NCBI RefSeq assembly: GCF_033807575.1
Contig: NC_084707.1
Coordinates: 20,756,550 to 20,820,549 of the forward strand
DNA length: 64,000 nucleotides
Direction: 5' to 3'
Source: Cydia pomonella
Taxonomy: Eukaryota; Arthropoda; Insecta; Lepidoptera; Tortricidae
The notes under the pieces were generated by a model, which saw only the letters and a list, made by a program, of their open reading frames with translations, had not been told where the DNA came from and ran no database searches. Both the position numbers and the translations under genes were made by a program. Below, piece by piece: positions 55,871 through 64,000 of this stretch (position 1 is its first letter; each line of letters opens with the position of its first letter).

Positions 55871-55963
55871 ATTTTATACTACGTCGGTGCCAATCAAGCA
55901 TACGGTCCGCCTGATGGTAAGCAGTCTCCTTAGCCTATGTACGCCTGCAACTCCAGAGGAGTA
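55871..55963 (-). mobile_element. Non-LTR/SINE-type element, copy E, 3' fragment
   Basis: TATACTACGTCGGTGCCAAT through GCCTGATGGTAAGCAGTC to CTCCAGAGGAGT, equal to the tail-proximal ~90 bp of copy C. Directly abuts the AT tail of the SINE to its left. Confidence 0.65.
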
Positions 55964-56028
55964 TAGTTTAGTTAGTACATAGTATAGTTTGTTCCTTGAA
56001 TAGTATACAATCTCTACATCCAACCGTG

Positions 56029-56232
56029 ATGGAATCCTTACTTTCCAATATGGTTAAATCAGACCTAACTCATATGCTTACATTTGCATATCGATTCATG
56101 AATAATAAAGATAGTGATATTTTCCAATCAAGTCTCATAACTATTGAAAAAGACGGCAGGAAAACAAAATATATTCACGTCGAACAGCTACTCCTGTTAA
56201 ATAATGGAATAACTCAATTTACATTGGATTAA
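56029..56232 (+). CDS. Unrecognised 67-codon ORF
   Basis: From ATG at 56,029 it reads MESLLSNMVKSDLTHMLTFA and later FQSSLITIEKDGRKTKYIHV, ending LFTLD-like at a TAA. The composition is mixed and protein-like rather than low-complexity, but no family was recognised. The retroelement fragment 65 bp upstream could have cut off a longer gene; no promoter or splice sites support it. Chance ORF is the main alternative. Confidence 0.2.
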   Translation: MESLLSNMVKSDLTHMLTFAYRFMNNKDSDIFQSSLITIEKDGRKTKYIHVEQLLLLNNGITQFTLD

Positions 56233-56344
56233 GAGCCTTTCAGCCGACTTACACGCGCGTCATGTTTGCCGAGTTGAGTTTCTGTGGTAGTAAAGCATGT
56301 CTTGGAATATAGATAGTTTATTTTCATCATGAGGGATGGGTGCT

Positions 56345-56650
56345 TTACGTCAGCGGTAAATGGACATAGCTACCACATCGGGTTTGATTATTGGTATTAA
56401 TAATCCATATATGATCAATATTGATGTTGTAGATGTAAAGAGAGTTTTTAATGTTGAACTTCAAAATGGCAAAGTCGACATCAGGATATTTTTTTGTTTT
56501 TTGCTCGTTAATGTTATTTATAGTGTTTGATAGCTTATCAACAGTGATCGGGGTTTTGGATGCCACACCGCGGTTTATCAAATTAAAACAGTAATATGGA
56601 TACGCCTTTAGGCCCGCGATACCTTTTAAACTGCTCGAAAAAAAACGCAT
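56345..56650 (-). CDS. Unrecognised ORF overlapping the first tandem repeat unit
   Basis: 101 codons, reading LKGIAGLKAYPYYCFNLI and KKYPDVDFAILKFNIKNSL. The N-terminal part lies inside the first unit of the 56,611-58,424 tandem repeat, where the other units carry stops and changes in this frame. Convergent with the 56,029 ORF. No family recognised. Possibly a decayed gene whose start was captured by the repeat, or chance. Confidence 0.15.
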   Translation of the reverse strand: MRFFSSSLKGIAGLKAYPYYCFNLINRGVASKTPITVDKLSNTINNINEQKTKKYPDVDFAILKFNIKNSLYIYNINIDHIWIINTNNQTRCGSYVHLPLT

Positions 56651-58424
56651 TTAAAAAATATACGACATTCAATAAGCAGTTATTGAGGTCATTCACCCCG
56701 AGTGGTAACCAAAACCTCGATCACTGCTTATCAATTATCATGTAATGAATGAATGAACGAACGTGGAAATGTGCGGCTAATGAAGAATTAATCTTAAAAC
56801 GTAACTTACATTTACCCAATCTTTAGTCTGCACCGGGCAATCCATCGTGGCTGTTTGTAAAGACCCGGTATCACTTTATTAAAAGCAAAAACCGAGCAAC
56901 GTTATGCTCTATGAGCACATTTTTTACATTGACGAAATCGTCATAAATTTGACTGAAGATTTTATTTTTATAAGAAGACAAGTGAATGACTAAAGTGGAG
57001 TTAAATAGAAAATACAAATAATGTAAATAAATATGACATTTTTTATATTTTACAGTATAACTTAAAATATTTACGATAGTTGTTTTCTTCCTTAACGCAT
57101 GTCATAAAAATATTTTATTTAAATTTGAACTTTAATAGCTATCAATAGAGTTGAATATTATAACTGCCATATGTGGATGCATATGCGGTAAAGGGTAAAT
57201 AATTAGGCCCGCGATGCCTTTTAACCTGCCCGAAAAAAAATGCTTTTATAGTGTTTTGTGTGTGAGATATACTACATTAAATAAGCATTTATTGAGGTCA
57301 TTCACTCCGAGTGGTAACCAAAACCTCGATCACTGCTTATCATGTAATGAATGAATGAACGAACGTGGAAATTTGCAGCTAATGAAGAATTAATCTTACG
57401 AGTAAAACGTATTTTACATTTACCCAATCTTTAGTCTGCACCGGGCAATCCATCGTGGCTTTTTGTCAAGTCCCGGTATCACTTTATTAAAAGCAAAAAC
57501 CGAACAACGTTATGCTCTATGAGCACATTTTTAACATTGACAATATTGTCATAAATTTGATTTAAGATTTTTTATTTATTAGAATACAAGTGAATGACTA
57601 AAGTGGAGTTAAATAGAAAATACAAATAATGTAAATAAATATGACAGTTTTTGTTAGCATTTGACGTATAACCTAAAATATTTACGATGGTTGTTTTCTT
57701 CCTTAACGCATTTGTTAAAAATATTTTATTTAAATTTGAACTTTAATAGCTATCAATAGAGTTAAATATTATAACTGCCATATGTGGATGCATATGCGGT
57801 AAAGGGTAAATAATTAGGCCCGCGATGCCTTTTAACCTGCCCGAAAAAAAATGCTTTTATAGTGTTTTGTGTGTGAGATATACTACATTAAATAAGCATT
57901 TATTGAGGTCATTCACTCCGAGTGGTAACCAAAACCTCGATCACTGCTTATCATGTAATGAATGAATGAACGAACGTGGAAATTTGCAGCTAATGAAGAA
58001 TTAATCTTACGAGTAAAACGTATTTTACATTTACCCAATCTTTAGTCTGCACCGGGCAATCCATCGTGGCTTTTTGTCAAGTCCCGGTATCACTTTATTA
58101 AAAGCAAAAACCGAACAACGTTATGCTCTATGAGCACATTTTTTACATTGACGAAATTGTCATAAATTTGATTAAGGATTTTTTTTATAAGAAGACAAGT
58201 GAATGACTAAAGTGGAGTTCAATAGAAAATACAAATAATGTAAATAAATATGACAGTTTATGTTAGCATTTGACGTATAACCTAAAAAATGTACGTTGGT
58301 TGTTTTCTTCCTTAACGCATGTCATAAAAAATATTTTATATAATTTTGAACTTTAATAGCTATCAATAGAGTTGAATATTATAACTGCCATATGTGGTAG
58401 CATATTCGGTAAAGGGTTAATAAA
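56611..58424 (+). repeat. Tandem repeat, three units of about 600 bp
   Basis: GGCCCGCGAT starts recur at 56,611, 57,206 and 57,817 (periods 595 and 611). Every unit contains GAGTGGTAACCAAAACCTCG, TCTTTAGTCTGCACCGGGCA, TTATGCTCTATGAGCAC and CCATATGTGG. From about 57,140 to 57,530 the second unit is essentially identical to 57,750-58,140 of the third, while the later part of the third unit resembles the first. No consistent ORF. Likely a complex satellite or local duplication extended by unequal crossing-over. Confidence 0.9.
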
Positions 58425-59340
58425 TAACATTTACTTTACTAGCGATTTTTATTACTTTAAATAAACTGTTGATAAAATCTAGGTTGACCACAAAAAGTTC
58501 AAAATTTCAAATAAATGACGGTAAATTGGTTAGTTTACATTATTTGTCTATTTATTGAGCTCCACTTTAGTTACCTCATCAATAATCATGTGCTTAATGA
58601 TGATGCGAATGATATAAAAAAATACGAAGTTGACATAAATTTGTAAGTTAGAATGGGCCTCTTGACCATTCCTCACGCGTAGGACTCGGGCGCATGTGGC
58701 GAGTATTAATTAGGTCGACGCCCACCCGTCAGGCGCCCTCGGGATCGCGGATATAACGGGACCAATATCTGTGAAGTTATTCTGTTTTTGCTACTCGTCG
58801 ACTTTAATGGTTGAATTAACACTTCGTATACCAAACTAGAATCGTATACTTTTCACTATACGCTCCTGACTCAACTATAATGACTTCATTACGAAACACT
58901 TTAGTATACTATAATGAATTTAATCAATCACGTGTCGCTCCGGTCAAGAAGACAAAACCAAACGATAGAACAAAAGACATCAACGAGCCTCTTTTACAGT
59001 AGATAATTTTGTTTTTAAACAGAATAATTAAAATTATTTATATTGTATATTATTTTAGTTGAGTCTTACTCAAAAAGTATTAAAATCTTACATCGTTATT
59101 GCGGGAGCAACAACGATTTGACAGCACTAAAAGGTTATGACAAATAGACAATAATAGAAGAGACACTCATATCGCGAAACGTTTATATGTATCTTTGAGT
59201 TCAAAATTTTGCAGAAATAAATTTAGACAACAACAAAATAAAATGCTTTAAGAACAAAATAAAATATACAAATTAAATAAATTACTGACTTACTATTCAA
59301 GTTGATACGTCGACTCATAGGTAAGCGTTTACATAGTGAA
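58425..59340. other. No gene; GC-rich islet at 58,676-58,752
   Basis: The islet (GCATGTGGCGAGTATTAATT then GACGCCCACCCGTCAGG) is unusual in AT-rich surroundings and shares a word order with 60,170-60,250. It may be regulatory. Otherwise nothing supported. Confidence 0.35.
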
Positions 59341-59687
59341 ATAAGAGTTGTATTTACCTTTTCCAACAAAAACTTCATGCCAGATTTGCAGCACATCTTA
59401 GAGGTTTAGAATGTGTAGGCAGAATATTCCGTTTATACAAAACAGACATTCTGTTACATGTGTTATTTGACAGGCTTGTTTTTGCTCCTGCGATAACGAT
59501 GTATGATTATAATCAAGCTGTTCAATCTCGTACCTTACTTAGGCCACTTAGACGGCACTCGACTGAAAAGCTCTCTATTATATCACGATTGTATAATATA
59601 CTATCTCGGCTAAGTAACTGTTGCCTTATAGCCAAAATGCAAAGTAATTGGTTAAGTAACTGGCAAGTACAGAGTCCTCGCGCGTAG
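59341..59687 (+). pseudogene. Unrecognised 115-codon open frame, possible retroelement remnant
   Basis: The frame is open from a stop at about 59,338 to TAG at 59,685-59,687 and reads KLHARFAAHLRGLECVGRIF, then LRPLRRHSTEKLSIISRLYN. The arginine-rich stretch followed by a leucine/tyrosine stretch faintly resembles the region after the reverse-transcriptase domain in LINE proteins, but this is a guess. It lacks an early ATG and splice sites. Confidence 0.18.
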
Positions 59688-59959
59688 GTCTCTACAGACT
59701 GCGGGAATTATTTGTGAGGGCCATTGGAACTTCAATCTGAAGTCGATTTAACATCTTATAGTACATAATATAAAATTAAGATTGTTTTTATTAAGTTTTG
59801 AATGCCGCTGTATATAGGCTGACGAGGCGACTAATAAAAATTGTGGTTTTGCGTAATTCAATAAATATCATAAGAAGAATCTTTATATTATGATTTCGCC
59901 GATTATATTTTACTAAGCAGAGCAGGATAACATTATTCAGGAATTTCATATTAAATAAA
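59688..59959. other. No feature seen
   Basis: AT-rich without recognised signals. Confidence 0.4.
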
Positions 59960-60070
59960 TATACTCTGGCAAAGTCACTTTGAAAAAGGCGCGAAATTCA
60001 AATTTTCTATGGAAGCACAACCCTTCACGTCTATATTTTTAAAATTTGCCGCATTTTTCTACTGACGGAA
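59960..60070 (+). mobile_element. MITE of the TATAGTYTG family, copy 4, right end lost
   Basis: TATACTCTGGCAAAGTCACT, AAAAAGGCGCGAAATTC and TTTTTCTACTGACGGAACG align with copies at 3,076 and 38,226. The right-hand terminus decays after TACTGACGG. Confidence 0.6.
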
Positions 60071-60169
60071 CGAGAAACTTCACAAAGAAACGATTCTTTT
60101 TTCAAAACGGCCAGTTTTCTTAAACTTCAAAAATCAAACCAGTCGTTCCATTTTTGAAATTGGCGTTCG

Positions 60170-60250
60170 ATCGGTCGCGTAGGCCGCGCAGGTGGCAGGA
60201 ATTAATTAGAGCCGGCGCTGCCCACCCACCGGCGATACACCGAATACGTA
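60170..60250. promoter_or_regulatory. GC-rich islet containing TTAATTAG
   Basis: CGCAGGTGGCAGGAATTAAT then GCGCTGCCCACCCACCGG. Shares GTGGC-(6)-ATTAATTAG-(n)-GCCCACCC order with 58,690-58,730. TAATTA is a homeodomain-type core. Could be two regulatory modules or two copies of a short repeat; no function is shown. Confidence 0.2.
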
Positions 60251-61144
60251 AGCCAGTTAGGCGTGAAGTTGTGAGGAACAGTATCGGGCATTCATCTCTT
60301 ACAGTTACCTTGGGGTACACCTGTATATATAGTACCTATAAGTTGAGCTTTGTTTTGCTAATTTAGGGGTGGAATCACTTAAGAGGATAGTGGACGCATT
60401 TTTCCATACAAGCGTAGTCCTCATTATCCTTTCGGGATAATGACATTATAGAAAACATTTTTACATAGTTTGATATAAGTATATTAATCACAGCTCTGGT
60501 TACTTTAGCCCGCGATTGTATGCACTGAAAAAAATATGACCTATCGAGCACACATTAAAATGATTTTTTGAACATTTCTATGTAGGTATTGAAAAAACGA
60601 TAAAAATAAACGAACAGTCACTACATTTTAGCTACTCAAAACACTAAAATTTACTATTTGGAACAGTAAAATTCACTGTTTTTTTCTATAGGCTCATATG
60701 GAACTATTTAAAGCATTAAACGTTAATGCAATTTCAATTGCTTATATAGTTTTTTTTTTCAGTGTTGGCGAAAGCCTGGCCGTGGTCCTTGGGTCATAAT
60801 ATTTGACTTAGAATATTGTTGAAATCTTAAAATAGATTGATAAGGCACAGCGAAATGTCTTGAATCAGGAGCATCTCAGCTAGGGAAGTTAGAAGACCAC
60901 AGCCTCAATGAAACTACTCCTTGCTAATAGTTTGACCCACTTATACACATAACTTAAATCTTTGTTCTTTTCTAAAAAACACAAATATCAAAATCATAGA
61001 TAACGATCAAAGGCGTGTTTGTTTTGACAAGGGTTTATGAACAACGCCATTAGACTATACGCCTGCATATTTGTGACATAGTAGTAGCTTTTAAAAGTAA
61101 GTATATCCATGCAGGTACATTCACACCTCCTATAGGTGTACATG
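60251..61144. other. No supported gene
   Basis: AT-rich; nothing recognised. Confidence 0.4.
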
Positions 61145-61146
61145 TA

Positions 61147-61380
61147 CAGTCACGGACTTTAATGGTTGAACCATTTAGGGTACAAGCTATTTTTTTTTTA
61201 TTAGGATAAGGGTAAGCATTTGACCACAATCTTACCTGATTTGGTTGTCAATCAATACTAACGATAACTGTATGAAATTATACCAATATATATACCAATA
61301 AATATATTGGTATAATATATTATATATTATATCAATGCAAAGTAAACCCTAAATGGTTCAACAATTAAAGTCCGTGACTG
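61147..61380. mobile_element. Mariner-type MITE, 234 bp, TA target
   Basis: CAGTCACGGACTTTAATGGT and (reverse complement) CAGTCACGGACTTTAATTGT, continuing TGAACCATTTAGGGT on both sides. TA flanks each end (61,145-61,146; 61,381-61,382). The centre has a smaller palindrome of TATTGGTATA words. No ORF. The near-identical ends suggest a fairly recent insertion. Confidence 0.85.
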
Positions 61381-61382
61381 TA

Positions 61383-61700
61383 CATTGACTATGACGTCCA
61401 ACAGTTTAGTTTTTGTACATATAAGATTTGAAATAACAGCCTACAAACAATGTAGCGATAAAAAGAAGCGGTAAAAAACTTAAGGACGGGTGTACTATGT
61501 GTCGATATTTACACGTTGGAATTAACATTACTCATAGATATCGGACGTTAACATCATTTTTTTGGTTTGGCCAATATAATATCACCTTCGTGAAATATTC
61601 AGTTTTTTTTTGTTATTGCTGTTAAGGTACTTAGATGGAATTATAGATTTTGATTTATATCAAGTGATACAAGTTTTAACAATTTCATTATAATAAAAAT
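61383..61700. other. No feature seen
   Basis: AT-rich, nothing recognised. Confidence 0.4.
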
Positions 61701-61870
61701 TCAGCCTATATTCGTCCACTGCTGGGCACAGGCCTCCTCTCATGCGCGAGAGGGTTTGGGCTATAATCCCCACGTTGGCCCAATGCGGGTTGGGGACTAC
61801 ACCTTTAAATATCTTCCCAGATGTATGCAGGTTTCCTCACGACCTCCTTCGGTTCCAGTGAATGTCAAAT
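61701..61870 (-). pseudogene. LINE 3' end: ACAQQWTNIG terminus plus flanking repeat
   Basis: On the minus strand the last codons read ACAQQWTNIG followed by a stop (61,701-61,703), the same ending as 534-618. Upstream the frame has a stop within ten codons. The neighbouring GGGCTATAATCCCCACGTTG and GATGTATGCAGGTTTCCTCA phrases belong to a very common lepidopteran dispersed repeat. A decayed LINE-associated fragment. Confidence 0.55.
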
Positions 61871-62756
61871 TATATTATATACATAAGTTCAAGTAACAAT
61901 TTCATAATACCAAAATATAATTAAATAAACAACTGCTAAGGGTATTTAATCTGATATACGATCCAGAGTCGCTACCAGCACCCATTGCAAAATACCATCT
62001 TGTTAGGGAGAATTTGAATAGACGATTTCCGCAAACATGGCCATTTGCGTTACTTAAGCGTAGACCTTATAGGTTAATTTTCCTGGTGATCATGATAGTA
62101 ATTTAGTTTCCACTTAATTACTCTTATAAACTAGCCTCACTTTAACATAAATAAAATATGTCCAAAATGCTAAATCTTCCACAAAGGGAAAGGTAGGTTA
62201 TCACTCTCATATATATCAAAAGATACTTGGGACTCGATATGCAAGTAATAAAGACCTCAAGATTTAAATGAAGAACTCTCTCGTGCGTATGAATAGGCGA
62301 TAATTCTAATTTCAAACGCGGATCGCGTACGGGCACCCACCCGCGGCGCGCGCGCGAATTCGACGCCTGTTTATTGCCCAACTTCGAATATAACTTAACA
62401 AGCATATCAGGAAGCGGGGTGGTTTACGTGGGTACTTTACCGTCGTGACAAACGTCGTCGTGGACAGTTAAACCTTAATGATATTCATGGCCTGGTGCGC
62501 TGATACACAAATTACTCACGAAATCTTGTATTAATAACCGTCACATGGTAAACGATATGAGTGATCGCCAATAGTGCTAGTAGATAAATAAACTCTTATA
62601 CCACAGATACTTCCGAGATTTATCGCCGTTCGCTTAACGATAAGCTATCTGAAACGTTTATTTATTACCGCCGAGGATCTATTTATAACGATCAGAGACA
62701 ACTCGCCTCGGACAATGCAAATTCGCACTTAGTTATTGCTATTCAATTGACTTACA
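61871..62756. other. No supported gene; GC-rich patch
   Basis: A GC-rich patch at 62,315-62,370 (GGCACCCACCCGCGGCGCGC) lies in a minus ORF without a recognisable domain. Confidence 0.35.
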
Positions 62757-62940
62757 ATTTTCTTTTCCCACCGCTCGTTAGTCTAGAACGGTAAGTTAGC
62801 CGCGTTTGCGTTTGCGTTGTAGTACGTTTTATAATCGCGCGTTCTACAAACGTAAACGCGCGCGTTTGTGGTGAGGACTCGTGCGGTTAGTTCGTGAGTC
62901 GCTCTTCGTAAGCAGAGCATTAAATCTCAGCATGACTAGG
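62757..62940. repeat. CpG-rich hairpin and flank
   Basis: CGCGTTTGCGTTTGCGTTGT (62,801-62,820) pairs with CTACAAACGTAAACGCGCGC (62,844-62,863). Just left is ACG/GTAAGT, a good donor-like sequence. Could be a small MITE or a promoter-proximal CpG patch; not resolved. Confidence 0.35.
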
Positions 62941-63915
62941 GCTTGCGAAACCCACTCGGCTCGTTGGGAGCGAGGAGCTAATCTGCTGGGAATGGCCGAT
63001 CGAGTTCCCATGGAATCGATTTAAATTGCTTTAATCAACATTGTGTTTAATTCGGATTTAGTGCTGGGTGTTGATCGCCTTCAATTGAGAGCACATCATT
63101 AAACTAGTGATTGCATAGTGTCTTAATCTTGCTTCTGTTTACGAACATTCTTGATCGTTAATGTTTATCTGATTAAGTAGGTAAACTTTACTATTTAATG
63201 TTTCTGATCAGAAGAATAATCCCGTTTTAATTTAGATTTTATTTTCCGACGTCCATATTCTGAGGGTTTATGAGTACGTGCACGGGGAAATTGCTGTTAG
63301 CTTCAACTGAGCATAACGATATCCTGCCAATGGCTACATCTGTAACGGCATTAGTTTCTAGTCTACATAGGAATCGGTAAATACACATGCTTGATGCTTC
63401 CATCATAATCGTCTATCTCATCGATTCCTTCAAACCGTAACCACATTCCGCTCCATATTGTTTTTATTCATATCTATTATCTTATGCATTCCATAAGAAA
63501 AACTCCATCAATTTGCATGCATTTCTCAGATCTCGATTGAGGAACTGGGCGTGTTATTAAATAAACATTGAATCGGTAGCCGACCAATTACTGGCGAGAT
63601 GGGGCGATAGCTGTTTTACTTTAGCATTTACTTCTGGAACATTCGTGGGACGGCGGCTAGTTACGGCTCTGATTATGATAGTGCCTTTAGGCTATTCAAA
63701 AAGCCAAGTAGGACTAGAGGGCTACCAAATGCTGTAATAAACATTGGAATAGGTAGCAAAAGGTGGTGGGTGCAGCATCCATTGGCCTTTCCCTTCTACT
63801 GTTTATTCAGTGCTGTGTAATAATACATTAGATACTTGTTTGTTATTGTTACTACTTACTTTCCTGTAGAAACAGTAAATATGAGTACCTTTCGTTGATT
63901 TGCTGGTGTGCTGTT
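62941..63915. other. No supported gene
   Basis: Balanced to AT-rich, unique-looking sequence with many ATCGAT-type words; no ORF or repeat recognised. Confidence 0.35.
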
Positions 63916-64000
63916 TAACCTTTTGAACGCCAAGAACACCTATGGTCGTCGTTACTAGTCGTGCCCACAGCGCCAAGGACAACTATAGGTGTTATGGTAG
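63916..64000. repeat. Partial dispersed repeat at the window edge
   Basis: GAACGCCAAGAACACCTATG and, inverted, CAACTATAGGTGTT form a small hairpin, in a phrase typical of a lepidopteran repeat with GCCAA-GAC words. Cut off by the end of the window. Confidence 0.35.

Overview
This window reads as nuclear DNA of a moth or butterfly (Lepidoptera). It is AT-rich with a few CpG-rich islands, has no long open reading frame, and is crowded with short transposon relics of kinds common in lepidopteran genomes: tRNA-derived SINEs, 5'-truncated non-LTR (LINE) ends, and dozens of hairpin MITEs flanked by TA, TTA/TAA or 8-bp target duplications. It looks intergenic or like the inside of very long introns. 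I found no complete protein-coding gene. Every short ORF of 60-166 codons is at the level expected by chance, lies inside a repeat, or is a decayed LINE fragment. The species cannot be named from this sequence, and repeat family names are given only where the structure supports them.

Layout. 0-9 kb: LINE C-terminal relics, several MITEs, a diffuse foldback of short motifs, and a nested stack of SINE, mariner-like MITE and larger dispersed repeat (6.45-8.02 kb), then one MITE inside another (8.44-8.93 kb). 10.0-10.5 kb: CpG-rich segment that looks like a plus-strand promoter and first exon ending in a strong splice donor. 15.7-20.85 kb: a repeat complex with a TATA/Inr/DPE core promoter (possibly a solo LTR), a truncated retroelement, a 4.2-kb inverted array of 120-bp satellite units bounded by 51-bp inverted termini, and a separate 106-bp tandem array derived from a MITE. 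21-34 kb: mostly featureless AT-rich sequence with scattered MITEs and LINE tails. 34-46 kb: a possible mini-exon, a possible 5' exon, and many hairpin MITEs, including a GC-rich element inserted into one copy of a local duplication so that the other copy shows the empty site. 46-55 kb: sparse. 55.5-58.4 kb: two SINE-type insertions, two unrecognised ORFs and a three-copy ~600-bp tandem repeat. 58-64 kb: sparse, with two similar GC-rich islets and a few MITEs.

The coding evidence is limited to two plausible mini-exons (about 5.25 and 34.3 kb, plus strand), each with good splice sites and an open frame, and two weaker ones. If real, they would place parts of the window in long introns of plus-strand genes, but the two do not join directly in frame. 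There is no operon, CRISPR array, true tRNA or rRNA gene. The most distinctive structure is the satellite foldback at 16,147-20,390.
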